A DNA stretch of 29,164 nt from a virus. Position 1 is the stretch's first letter; each line of letters begins with the position of its first letter. Positions 6,843 to 13,445 of this stretch are shown here, one piece after another. The translations under genes were made by a program, and so were the position numbers. Location of the stretch: the IMG/VR virus record IMGVR_UViG_3300031851_004359, positions 1 to 29,164 of that record, one strand, 5' to 3'. The notes under the pieces were generated by a model. The model worked only from the letters and a program-made list of their open reading frames with translations, did no database searches and was not told where the DNA came from.

Positions 6843-7223
6843 ATGGCATACTCCGAAAAGGTACTTGACCATTACGAAAACCCACGCAACGTTGGAACAT
6901 TTGATCCCAAGAAAGATAACATAGGAACTGGGATGGTAGGTGCACCAGCATGTGGTGACGTTATGCGACTACAGATAGAAGTAGAAGATGGAATTATTAA
7001 AGACGCAAAGTTTAAAACTTACGGTTGCGGAAGTGCAATAGCAAGTTCAAGTTTATTAACTACAATGGTTAAAGGCATGACACTTGATAGAGCAGGTGAA
7101 ATAAAGAATATGGATCTTGCAGAAGAACTTGCATTACCTCCAGTTAAGATACATTGTAGTGTATTAGCCGAAGATGCAATTAAATCTGCGATAAAAGATT
7201 ATAAATCTAAAATAAAAGGTTGA
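6843..7223 (+). CDS. iscU: IscU Fe-S cluster scaffold protein
   Basis: A 126-residue IscU, almost the same length as the bacterial protein (about 128). IscU receives sulfur from IscS and iron, builds a [2Fe-2S] cluster and hands it to carriers. The three ligand cysteines are present: Cys37 in GAPACGDVM, Cys62 in YGCGSAIASS, and Cys105 in KIHCSVLAEDAI, with Asp39 and His104 next to them. The conserved N-terminal SEKVLDHYENPRNVG is intact. No IscS, HscA or HscB is in the window, so host partners would be needed. The LPPVK chaperone-binding motif of bacterial IscU is kept (LPPVK, 98-102), which suggests it can dock with host HscA. A late box lies upstream, and a sigma70 promoter overlaps its stop. 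Confidence 0.95.
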   Translation: MAYSEKVLDHYENPRNVGTFDPKKDNIGTGMVGAPACGDVMRLQIEVEDGIIKDAKFKTYGCGSAIASSSLLTTMVKGMTLDRAGEIKNMDLAEELALPPVKIHCSVLAEDAIKSAIKDYKSKIKG

Positions 7224-7248
7224 CACAACACAATAAAGAATGTATTAT
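7220..7248 (+). promoter_or_regulatory. Sigma70-type promoter for the leader RNA and tRNA-Trp/Cys region
   Basis: TTGACA at 7220-7225 overlaps the iscU stop. A 17-base spacer and TATTAT at 7243-7248 follow. A T4-type late box, TATAAATA, occupies 7246-7253, so the same site could be read by early and late polymerase forms. Confidence 0.75.
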
Positions 7249-7253
7249 AAATA
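7246..7253 (+). promoter_or_regulatory. T4-type late box overlapping the early -10
   Basis: An exact TATAAATA that shares three bases with the TATTAT -10 box. It would start a transcript near 7260, just before the leader peptide. Confidence 0.45.
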
Positions 7254-7279
7254 CATAATAAGAAATAAGGAATACTAAC

Positions 7280-7339
7280 ATGTCACAGACTAATACAACA
7301 TATATTACTTGTTGGCCACCTTCCGGGGGTATGTTTTGA
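7280..7339 (+). CDS. Putative 19-aa leader peptide with adjacent Cys-Trp codons
   Basis: A 19-codon ORF with AAGG about 10 bases before its ATG, in a short transcript between a consensus promoter (7220) and an intrinsic terminator (7371). Codons 11 and 12 are TGT TGG (Cys-Trp), and the peptide ends CWPPSGGMF. Downstream of the terminator are exactly tRNA-Trp and tRNA-Cys. The layout is like an amino-acid attenuator: slow decoding of Cys-Trp could change folding and allow read-through. Seen: the ORF, the codons, the terminator and the tRNA identities. Inferred: translation and the regulatory role. It could also be a chance ORF in a small RNA. Confidence 0.45.
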   Translation: MSQTNTTYITCWPPSGGMF

Positions 7340-7407
7340 CATGACTTTGTAACCAAAAGTTATTTTAAGCAAGCCCCTAGTAATTAATTTTATTAGGGGC
7401 TTTTTTT
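7318..7407 (+). promoter_or_regulatory. Candidate attenuator with alternative RNA pairings
   Basis: Four segments can pair in a 1:2, 2:3, 3:4 pattern. ACCTT (7318-7322) pairs with GGGGT (7326-7330) including two G-U pairs. GGGGGT (7325-7330) pairs with GCCCCT (7373-7378), with G-U at both ends. GCCCCTA pairs with TAGGGGC in the terminator. A ribosome paused on the Cys-Trp codons would cover the first segment and favour the antiterminator. The helices before the terminator are weak, so this is a hypothesis. Confidence 0.35.
7371..7407 (+). terminator. Strong rho-independent terminator before the tRNA-Trp/Cys genes
   Basis: A nine-base-pair perfect stem, AAGCCCCTA (7371-7379) with TAGGGGCTT, 14-base AT-rich loop, followed directly by seven T (7401-7407). 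It is the clearest terminator in the window and separates a short leader transcript from the tRNA genes. Confidence 0.88.
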
Positions 7408-7410
7408 ATG

Positions 7411-7487
7411 ACTACACTACACCTTACTGCAATAAGGTGTCTTTGCAGGGACAGAGGCCTCGAAAGGGTCAAAGTTAGTGTAGTTTT
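7411..7487 (+). ncRNA. Predicted three-way-junction RNA of unknown class
   Basis: The outer stem P1 pairs ACTACACTA (7411-7419) with TAGTGTAGT (7476-7484), nine perfect pairs. Inside, P2 pairs CACCTTA (7420-7426) with TAAGGTG (7433-7439) around a CTGCAA loop, and P3 closes with CTTTG (7441-7445) and CAAAG (7470-7474) around a purine-rich 24-base interior that holds CCT-CGAA-AGG. TTTT follows P1. It starts three bases after the terminator and ends 13 bases before tRNA-Trp. I compared it by eye with purine, preQ1, TPP, glutamine and hammerhead consensus forms and found no match. It could be a riboswitch, a tRNA-processing element or a free small RNA. Confidence 0.55.
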
Positions 7488-7499
7488 AAAAAAAGTTAT

Positions 7500-7573
7500 G
7501 TCGGTGAAGTGTTACGGTAGCACGTCAGTCTCCAAAACTGAAAGCCGGGGTTCGACTCCCTGCACCGATGCCA
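7500..7573 (+). tRNA. tRNA-Trp, anticodon CCA
   Basis: Acceptor GTCGGTG pairs with CACCGAT (G1-U72 wobble), the D arm is GTGT/GCAC, the anticodon arm is TCAGT-CTCCAAA-ACTGA, and the T arm is CGGGG-TTCGACT-CCCTG. Discriminator G73, as in bacterial tRNA-Trp, and an encoded CCA follow. It reads TGG. Confidence 0.93.
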
Positions 7574-7574
7574 A

Positions 7575-7648
7575 CACTAAGTGGCAGAGTGGTTATGCAA
7601 CGGACTGCAACTCCGTGTACGCCGGTTCGATTCCGGCCTTAGTGTCCA
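7575..7648 (+). tRNA. tRNA-Cys, anticodon GCA
   Basis: Acceptor CACTAAG pairs with CTTAGTG, the anticodon arm is ACGGA-CTGCAAC-TCCGT, and the T arm is GCCGG-TTCGATT-CCGGC. U73, the key Cys identity base, and an encoded CCA follow. C1-G72 replaces the usual G1-C72. One base separates it from tRNA-Trp, so both come from one precursor. Confidence 0.93.
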
Positions 7649-7655
7649 TTTCCGA

Positions 7656-7684
7656 TTGACAAATATGTTTAACGATGTTATTAT
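7656..7684 (+). promoter_or_regulatory. Sigma70-type promoter for the DNA ligase gene
   Basis: TTGACA at 7656-7661, a 17-base spacer, and TATTAT at 7679-7684, followed by AAAGAGG before the ATG at 7713. It starts eight bases after tRNA-Cys. Confidence 0.8.
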
Positions 7685-7712
7685 GTATATATAATTAATT
7701 AAAGAGGCACAC

Positions 7713-9053
7713 ATGAGAACACAACCACAAGATATTATTGCAAAACTAGAAGCACACAATAGTCGTTTAGACAAAGAGTCAATACTGTTTGGTGCTATGG
7801 GCGAAGGACTAGATGAATTTTTTGAAGGTGTCACAATGGCACTTGATCCACTTGTTACATTTGGTGTAAAACAAGTACCAGAGCGTGTAGAAACACCTCA
7901 GCGTGGACAAGGTCTTATTTGGAGAGATTTCAAAGTACTTGCTAACCAACTTATCAATAGAGAGCTTACAGGCCATGCGGCACGTGATGCTATTGAATTG
8001 GTAATGAGTGTTGCTACTGTTGAACAGTGGAATGGCTTCTACAGACGTATCTTAATCAAAGACTTGCGTTGTGGTGTGAGTGAAAAGACTGTAAACAAAG
8101 TTGCTAAGAAGTTTAATCCTATGAGCGAATCAAAGTATATGATTCCTGTGTTTGCTTGTAGTCTAGCACATGACTCAGCTAATCACGAAAAGAAGATGAC
8201 TGGCAAGAAACAAATTGAAGTTAAACTAGATGGCGTTCGTGTACTAGCAGTATGCAAAGGTGGCAAAGTAGAATTGTTCTCACGTAACGGAAAACAGTTT
8301 CATAACTTCCCACACATTATTAAAGAGATCGAAAATGTATTAAGTTGCACACCTGCTCCTTATGATTGTGTACTAGACGGCGAAGTAATGAGCAAAGACT
8401 TTCAAGACCTTATGAAGCAAGTGCATCGTAAAGACGGTAAAGCTGCAACTGACTCAGTTCTACACTTGTTTGACTTTATTCCACTAGCAGACTTTCTTAA
8501 AGGTGGCTGGGATAAACCACAAACATATCGTAGTAATTTAGTTAAGTATTGGGTACTAGAAAACAATGATATCTTAGAGCATGTTACAGCGTGTGAATGG
8601 GAAGAGGTAGACCTTAGTACACCCGAAGGCAATAAACGCTTTGTAGAGCTTAATAAGACAGCCGTAGACGGTGGATATGAAGGTGTAATGATTAAAGACA
8701 TTGATGCACCCTACGAATGCAAACGTACACATGCTTGGTTAAAAGCAAAACCATTTATTGAAATTACACTAAAAGTCGTTGATGTTGAAGAAGGCACTGG
8801 ACGTAATGAAGGCCGACTTGGTGCCGTAATAGTAGAAGGAGAAGACGATGGATACAATTATCGCCTTAACTGTGGGAGCGGTTTCACTGACTCTCAACGT
8901 GATGAGTACTGGGCTGAACGTGATAATGTCATTGGTCAGCTAATAGAAATTAGAGCTGACGCAAGAACTAAGTCACAAGATTCAGATACTTACAGTTTGC
9001 GTTTTCCACGCTTTAAAACATTTAGAGGTTTTGAAGCTGGTGAAAAGATTTAA
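7713..9053 (+). CDS. ATP-dependent DNA ligase
   Basis: A 446-residue ligase that seals nicks through a lysyl-AMP intermediate. Motif I is EVKLDGVR, with Lys171 as the adenylated residue. The motif III-like VLDGEV follows, then motif IV YEGVMIKD and motif V WLKAKPF. A helical N-terminal region of about 165 residues and a C-terminal OB-fold (from about 345) complete the enzyme. The size and helical N-terminal domain resemble the T4 gene 30 ligase group (487 residues). It is first in its unit after the promoter at 7656 and is followed by hemE. Role: Okazaki-fragment joining, repair and recombination of phage DNA. Confidence 0.95.
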   Translation: MRTQPQDIIAKLEAHNSRLDKESILFGAMGEGLDEFFEGVTMALDPLVTFGVKQVPERVETPQRGQGLIWRDFKVLANQLINRELTGHAARDAIELVMSVATVEQWNGFYRRILIKDLRCGVSEKTVNKVAKKFNPMSESKYMIPVFACSLAHDSANHEKKMTGKKQIEVKLDGVRVLAVCKGGKVELFSRNGKQFHNFPHIIKEIENVLSCTPAPYDCVLDGEVMSKDFQDLMKQVHRKDGKAATDSVLHLFDFIPLADFLKGGWDKPQTYRSNLVKYWVLENNDILEHVTACEWEEVDLSTPEGNKRFVELNKTAVDGGYEGVMIKDIDAPYECKRTHAWLKAKPFIEITLKVVDVEEGTGRNEGRLGAVIVEGEDDGYNYRLNCGSGFTDSQRDEYWAERDNVIGQLIEIRADARTKSQDSDTYSLRFPRFKTFRGFEAGEKI

Positions 9054-9060
9054 TTTAGTG

Positions 9061-9068
9061 CATAAATA
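9061..9068 (+). promoter_or_regulatory. Possible late-promoter box CATAAATA before hemE
   Basis: CATAAATA lies only seven bases before the hemE ATG. If used, it would give a leaderless or nearly leaderless mRNA; no Shine-Dalgarno sequence is visible here. Confidence 0.3.
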
Positions 9069-9075
9069 ATTCGTT

Positions 9076-10056
9076 ATGAATAAATTATTTGAAAATGCCC
9101 TAACCAGGGCAGACCAATCTTGTCCTCCGATTTGGATGATGAGACAGGCAGGACGCTATCAACCATCTTACATGTTAATGAAAGAACAATGGACATTTGA
9201 ACAAATGTGTAAACTTCCTCGTGTAGCAGCACAAGTTGCTATGTTACCTATAGAGGAATTTGACTTTGATGTTGCTATATTGTTTAGTGACATACTTTGG
9301 CACATAGAAGGATTAGGATTACCTTTAAAGTTTGATCCTGGTCCAAAGTTTGAATGGCATCTTACAGAAGAAAATTACCAAGACCATTGTGACATCGGTA
9401 AAGCAATGACACATCTTAAATTCCAAGAATATGCGATAGAATCAACTAGAGAGTTATTACCACACAAGAAAAGTCTAGTAGGCTTTGTTGGTGGACCATG
9501 GACATTGTTAAACTATGCACTAGGCGAAAACAAAGATAAAGTAAGTGACGACTTTAAGTGTATGTATCTTACAGATGTAATTATACCATTACTACAATCA
9601 AGTATAAGACATCAAAAAGCAGCAGGTGCTGATGCTGTAATGATATTCGATAGTGGACTTGCTAATATACACAAAAAGTTTTTTGATGAAAAATACTTAC
9701 CAATGTTAAAACTAATTTCTGAAATAGAAAATACAGCATACTATGCTCGAACGCTACCTTACAATAGTTTAAATAAAGTCATTGATATTGGATTTGCAGG
9801 CATTGGCATTGATAGTACAGTTGATCTTAACAAGACTCTTAACAAAGTCGAACACGGATTTGTACAAGGTAACTTTGACGAAACACTTTTGTTACAAGAT
9901 TCAGAAATGATTTTACGATACGAAATAAAAAAATGGTTAGACACTGTTGAAGATCCTCGAGGGTGGGTATGCGGACTAGGACATGGCATACTAAAAGAAA
10001 CGCCTACAAAAAATGTAAAGATATTTGTAGAAATGGTTCGAAACCACTATAGTTAA
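9076..10056 (+). CDS. hemE: Uroporphyrinogen decarboxylase
   Basis: HemE converts uroporphyrinogen III to coproporphyrinogen III, committing tetrapyrrole flux to haem (or chlorophyll) rather than sirohaem and cobalamin. The 326-residue protein keeps the substrate-pocket residues of the family: Arg23 and Arg27 in WMMRQAGRY, Asp72 in ILFSDIL, Tyr147 in GGPWTLLNY, Ser193 in MIFDSG, and His303 in GLGHGILKETP. The length is about 25-30 residues below the usual 350, mainly because of a shorter region between about 210 and 260. It uses phage-like codons and sits in line with the ligase. No other haem gene is in the window. An intact cytoplasmic enzyme is very likely; the benefit to the phage is unknown. 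Confidence 0.95.
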   Translation: MNKLFENALTRADQSCPPIWMMRQAGRYQPSYMLMKEQWTFEQMCKLPRVAAQVAMLPIEEFDFDVAILFSDILWHIEGLGLPLKFDPGPKFEWHLTEENYQDHCDIGKAMTHLKFQEYAIESTRELLPHKKSLVGFVGGPWTLLNYALGENKDKVSDDFKCMYLTDVIIPLLQSSIRHQKAAGADAVMIFDSGLANIHKKFFDEKYLPMLKLISEIENTAYYARTLPYNSLNKVIDIGFAGIGIDSTVDLNKTLNKVEHGFVQGNFDETLLLQDSEMILRYEIKKWLDTVEDPRGWVCGLGHGILKETPTKNVKIFVEMVRNHYS

Positions 10057-10068
10057 CCATTTCTTCTT
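10031..10068 (+). terminator. Possible weak terminator at the end of hemE
   Basis: AAATGGTT (10031-10038) pairs perfectly with AACCATTT (10055-10062) over a 16-base loop, followed by CTTCTT. The stem overlaps the hemE stop. The U tract is poor, and part of it is the -35 region of the next promoter. Confidence 0.35.
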
Positions 10069-10095
10069 GACATAATACAACCTAGACTATATACT
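10067..10095 (+). promoter_or_regulatory. Sigma70-type promoter for the 434-aa gene
   Basis: TTGACA at 10067-10072, a 17-base spacer, and TATACT at 10090-10095, 26 bases before the GTG start. Confidence 0.78.
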
Positions 10096-10121
10096 AATAG
10101 AAACATTAGGAGATTTATGAC

Positions 10122-11426
10122 GTGGCTACTGCAAGATCAATTACAAAAAAACCAAAGAAGAAAGTTGTACGTGGAGCGCCACGCATCAAACGTGGTAATA
10201 AACTTACTGAACCTAGTTGGGAAGGTTGGGAAGAATGGACAGGCGAACAGTTCCATCGTGCCGCCCAACATGCAAGAGCTTGGTATTACGAAAACTACAA
10301 GCCCGCAGATTTGTATCCAGCTGTATGGCAATGGATGGGGCAAAATGATTACACCAAAGAACAACTTAAACAAGCAAAAGCAGCTCCTAGTTTTGAACTA
10401 AGCATTACAGCCGGCATTACAGCAAAACTGTTGATGAACGGCATGCCTGACTATAACGAAAAGCATGACAAGTATTGGGAAAGTCTACCCGGAACAATGG
10501 GTAATACTGCTCCTGTAACAAAATTTTTGAAAGCTCGTATTGAACGTGCTATAGAAGCAGGCACAAGTGTAGTTGAAGAAAAGCAAGAAGTTGAAAAAGA
10601 AAAAGCAAACGTATATACACCTACTATCCAAGAACGTATTCGAGATCAAGCTAGGCTACAAGCAGAAGCACTTGAAGAATGGTTAGACGGATTTATTAGC
10701 GACAAGAAAACTTTTGATCCAAAGGGCTTTGACTTTAAAACACATTTTCAAAAGACTGGTGTTACACAGGCACATGCACGTAAACTTAAAGGCTTTTATG
10801 AAAACGAACTAGTTGACTTTAAAGAACTAGAACGATTCCCAACAGCAGGCCAGCTGAAGAAAATGGACGAGCATACACAAGATCAGTGGGCTCAACTTAA
10901 AGAAGGTTATGCACATCTTAAGAAAGCAGATATTAAAGCATTTACTACAGCAATTGAAGAACTAATGACAGCATTAGACTTTGTTATTGATACAGCTAAA
11001 GCAACTAGAGCACCACGCAAGGCTAAACCTAAGAGTGCAACTAAACTTGTAGAAAAATTGAAGTTTCTTAAAGTAGATGAAAAGTTTAAATTAGCAAGTA
11101 TAAGTCCAGATCAGATTATAGGTGCAAGCGAACTTTGGGTGTTTAATGTTAAGACACGTAAACTAGGAAAATATGTTGCTAAAAATCCTGACCCAACTGG
11201 AATGGGCAGAGACGGAAGTGGACTACAAGTTAAAGGTACTACTATACTTGCTTATGACGAAGCACAAAGTATTCAAAAGACACTACGTAAGCCAGCAGAT
11301 CAACTTAAAGAGTTTAAGGGCGCAGGAAAAGTTAAATTACGCAAGTTCTTAGAAGATATTGCTACTACAGATACAAAACTTAACGGGCGTTGTAATCCTG
11401 AAACCATCCTACTTAAGGTTTCTTGA
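10122..11426 (+). CDS. Conserved phage protein of unknown function, 434 aa
   Basis: A 434-residue basic protein. The GTG start at 10122 has AGGAG nine bases upstream; the ATG at 10117 is in another frame and too close to AGGAG. The N-terminus is Lys/Arg-rich (KKPKKK), followed by a Trp-rich segment (WEGWEEWTGEQF) and a long helical, probably coiled, middle (about 150-300). The C-terminal domain has SELWVFNVKTRKLGKYVA and ends NGRCNPETILLKVS. I recall this C-terminal pattern from marine T4-like phages, where it has no assigned function. It could be DNA-associated or structural. The late box downstream overlaps its stop. Confidence 0.8.
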   Translation: MATARSITKKPKKKVVRGAPRIKRGNKLTEPSWEGWEEWTGEQFHRAAQHARAWYYENYKPADLYPAVWQWMGQNDYTKEQLKQAKAAPSFELSITAGITAKLLMNGMPDYNEKHDKYWESLPGTMGNTAPVTKFLKARIERAIEAGTSVVEEKQEVEKEKANVYTPTIQERIRDQARLQAEALEEWLDGFISDKKTFDPKGFDFKTHFQKTGVTQAHARKLKGFYENELVDFKELERFPTAGQLKKMDEHTQDQWAQLKEGYAHLKKADIKAFTTAIEELMTALDFVIDTAKATRAPRKAKPKSATKLVEKLKFLKVDEKFKLASISPDQIIGASELWVFNVKTRKLGKYVAKNPDPTGMGRDGSGLQVKGTTILAYDEAQSIQKTLRKPADQLKEFKGAGKVKLRKFLEDIATTDTKLNGRCNPETILLKVS

Positions 11427-11432
11427 TAAATA
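11425..11432 (+). promoter_or_regulatory. Late-promoter box GATAAATA
   Basis: GATAAATAC overlaps the TGA of the preceding gene and lies five bases before the ATG at 11438. It fits the late-box family, although the leader would be extremely short. Confidence 0.4.
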
Positions 11433-11437
11433 CTTGT

Positions 11438-12544
11438 ATGAGCAATATAGACCAAAAACTTACCGAAATGAGAAACGGCTTTAATGCTGTTAGCGAAGCT
11501 GTTGAAGCATTGGCTGCAAAGCCTGCACCACAAGCACAAATACTAAAAAGAGGACTTAGTGGCGACCATATTAATGGTGGCAAGATTACTAACTTTTCAA
11601 GTGTAGGAATAACAGACACAGCAACAGATACACAAATTAGAGTTTCAGATAACGGAGTAACTATTGTTGCATTAAGTGTAAACACTATTAACAATCCGTT
11701 AACAGTTGAAGGTCAACTTACTGTAAATGGCGCTATAAGAGCTACACGTTTAGATGTAGATGAAATTAGTGCAGATGTAAGAAATGAAAGAACTAGTAAC
11801 TTAGAGTTCAGAGCTGAAAACGGTTCGATACTAAACAAAGGTTTTGTATGGAGTGGACAAGGTAATACACGCTCATTAACTTTCCAAGGTGGACCAGATA
11901 GATTTTTTAGCAGTGAAACTGTAGATATCTTTAGAGATAAAGAATACAGAATAGGTAATGTACCTGTATTAAGTGCAACAAATTTAGGACAAGGAGTTAC
12001 TCAAAGTAACTTACAAACAGTTGGTACACTCCAAAGTTTAGCAGTTGCAGGTAGAGTTAATATAGATGAACACATCATATATGATCCTGATAGCATGCGT
12101 TTAGGGATTGGTACAAGCGAACCTAATGGTGCTGTAAGTATACAAAGTTTAGATCATGAATTTGTAATTGATCCAACAGATGACTTTAGATTTAAATTTG
12201 GAACTTGGACTACAAGTGGACTAGATGTTATTACTGACGATACAAAAAGATTGTCAATTGAATCATCAGGTACAATAACAGTTCATTCTAAAACTATATA
12301 TAATGATAAGATAGGCGTAGGAGTTAACAACTTTGCATCTGATGCTGATATTACTACAGCAGGACCAGTACGTTTCCAAGGTAAAAAACAGCAAGTAGGA
12401 AATGATATCCCCAATTCAGGATCTTATGTAAAAGGCGATATTGTATGGAATAGCGATCCAAGACCAACAGGCTATGTTGGCTGGATTTGTGTACGTGAAG
12501 GTACACCGGGTGACTGGAAACCATTTGGTCAGATATCTGCATAA
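11438..12544 (+). CDS. Tail-fibre-like structural protein, 368 aa
   Basis: I choose the ATG at 11438 rather than the in-frame TTG at 11423. A short helical N-terminus (IDQKLTEMRNGFNAVSEAVEAL) is followed by long runs of beta-type, T/N/G/S-rich sequence (ITNFSSVGITDTATDTQIR, LTVEGQLTVNGAIRATRLDV), typical of trimeric phage fibres. A compact C-terminal end follows (GDIVWNSDPRPTGYVGWICV then WKPFGQI), seen in many marine phage tail proteins as a terminal knob. It probably forms a fibre or tail-tip part that contacts the host. A late box lies just upstream. Confidence 0.8.
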   Translation: MSNIDQKLTEMRNGFNAVSEAVEALAAKPAPQAQILKRGLSGDHINGGKITNFSSVGITDTATDTQIRVSDNGVTIVALSVNTINNPLTVEGQLTVNGAIRATRLDVDEISADVRNERTSNLEFRAENGSILNKGFVWSGQGNTRSLTFQGGPDRFFSSETVDIFRDKEYRIGNVPVLSATNLGQGVTQSNLQTVGTLQSLAVAGRVNIDEHIIYDPDSMRLGIGTSEPNGAVSIQSLDHEFVIDPTDDFRFKFGTWTTSGLDVITDDTKRLSIESSGTITVHSKTIYNDKIGVGVNNFASDADITTAGPVRFQGKKQQVGNDIPNSGSYVKGDIVWNSDPRPTGYVGWICVREGTPGDWKPFGQISA

Positions 12545-12584
12545 AGCTCATATTTAATTAAATTTCAAGAATATTTAAATACAC

Positions 12585-12622
12585 TGTACTAAACAGTACA
12601 CGGAGTTTGTCACGAGCCTCCG
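12585..12622 (+). repeat. Two abutting hairpins in the leader of the 107-aa gene
   Basis: TGTACT (12585-12590) pairs with AGTACA (12595-12600) around AAAC. Directly after it, CGGAG (12601-12605) pairs with CTCCG (12618-12622). No T tract follows, so these are not terminators. The second hairpin resembles the one in the queD leader. Confidence 0.5.
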
Positions 12623-12647
12623 TTAACAAAAGGCAGGAAATAAATAA

Positions 12648-12971
12648 ATGAACAATAAAAAAATAGAAAACATAAACAACATAGAGGCGCAGGTTGAGCG
12701 TTGGGATCTGTTTGCACGACTGGTGCCAACAGCATTTTTGATAATCAATCTAATATTAGTAACTGTAGGCATAATAAACTTTGAACAGGCATTTTGGGTG
12801 GGACTCGGATTGTTTGCAATCACTGCCGTGACGTGGTGGTTCTGGACAATATATACCATAAGACATTTGGTAAAAACACTTAACAGGGCAAGTAAAAACT
12901 TAGCCCAGGTACGTGACGAATTTAAATCAGTAAGTCGCGACTTGGAGAAAATTAAAAATGACGAAAGATAA
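12648..12971 (+). CDS. Membrane protein with two TM segments and a coiled tail, 107 aa
   Basis: A 107-residue protein. Residues about 26-45 and 50-72 are strongly hydrophobic (the second holds WWFWTIYTI), followed by a charged heptad-like tail (about 75-107) that could form a coiled coil. It overlaps the next gene by 14 bases and the pair is probably co-translated. A hairpin-rich leader precedes it. The two products might form an envelope complex, but no family is recognised. Confidence 0.75.
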   Translation: MNNKKIENINNIEAQVERWDLFARLVPTAFLIINLILVTVGIINFEQAFWVGLGLFAITAVTWWFWTIYTIRHLVKTLNRASKNLAQVRDEFKSVSRDLEKIKNDER

Positions 12972-13437
12972 GAAATTTATTTTAGTAAAGGCAATGACTA
13001 ACATAATAAGCGGACTAAGCATGGTAACAATTATATCATTAGGCATAATGTACATGAGCTTTGACAACGCATTTGTGTTTACAGATACAAAAATTAGCGT
13101 AGTAAACAATCCGATTGAACAAGATCAAGACATAGAGTTCTATATGGTAGGATCAAAGAAGTATCAGTGCAACAGCACAGCCGCATATGGCGTAGCACAC
13201 GCAACAGATGGCTCACATACACATGATTTAAACACATTTACAAAACGTTACATACAAGCAACAGCACCAGGGGAAGCTGTAGAAAACGGCTGGCATATGA
13301 AAGTACCAGACGATATGAAACACGGTGGCGAATATCGTGTTAGTATGACAGGCGAGTTTACATGTGTGCATATGATATTCAAAACGCACAAAAAGCAGGT
13401 GTTCGATAACATATATTTAAAAGTTGATCCACGCTAA
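12958..13437 (+). CDS. Membrane-anchored extracytoplasmic protein, 159 aa
   Basis: A 159-residue protein with a basic start (KDKKFILVK), one transmembrane helix (about 12-36), and a soluble domain of about 120 residues. The domain is beta-rich (YRVSMTGEFTCVHMIF) and holds two cysteines that could form a disulfide in the periplasm. The topology resembles a type II signal anchor. It overlaps the preceding small membrane protein gene. The function is unknown; an envelope-acting role such as lysis control or exclusion is possible. Confidence 0.75.
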   Translation: MTKDKKFILVKAMTNIISGLSMVTIISLGIMYMSFDNAFVFTDTKISVVNNPIEQDQDIEFYMVGSKKYQCNSTAAYGVAHATDGSHTHDLNTFTKRYIQATAPGEAVENGWHMKVPDDMKHGGEYRVSMTGEFTCVHMIFKTHKKQVFDNIYLKVDPR

Positions 13438-13445
13438 ATATTTTA

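Noticed and set aside
7411-7487. Hammerhead ribozyme
   Set aside because: The three-way junction and a CGAAA stretch are present, but the CUGANGA core is absent.
7408-7659. 83-residue plus-strand frame over the structured RNA and tRNA genes
   Set aside because: It runs through both tRNA genes, has no ribosome site and follows the terminator.
10030-10050. tRNA-like GGTTCGAAACC at the end of hemE
   Set aside because: Only a T-loop-like word; no acceptor, D or anticodon arm can be drawn.
10117-10401. Frame starting at ATG 10117
   Set aside because: It overlaps the 434-residue gene in another frame; the ATG is only four bases from AGGAG, and the codon use is poor.
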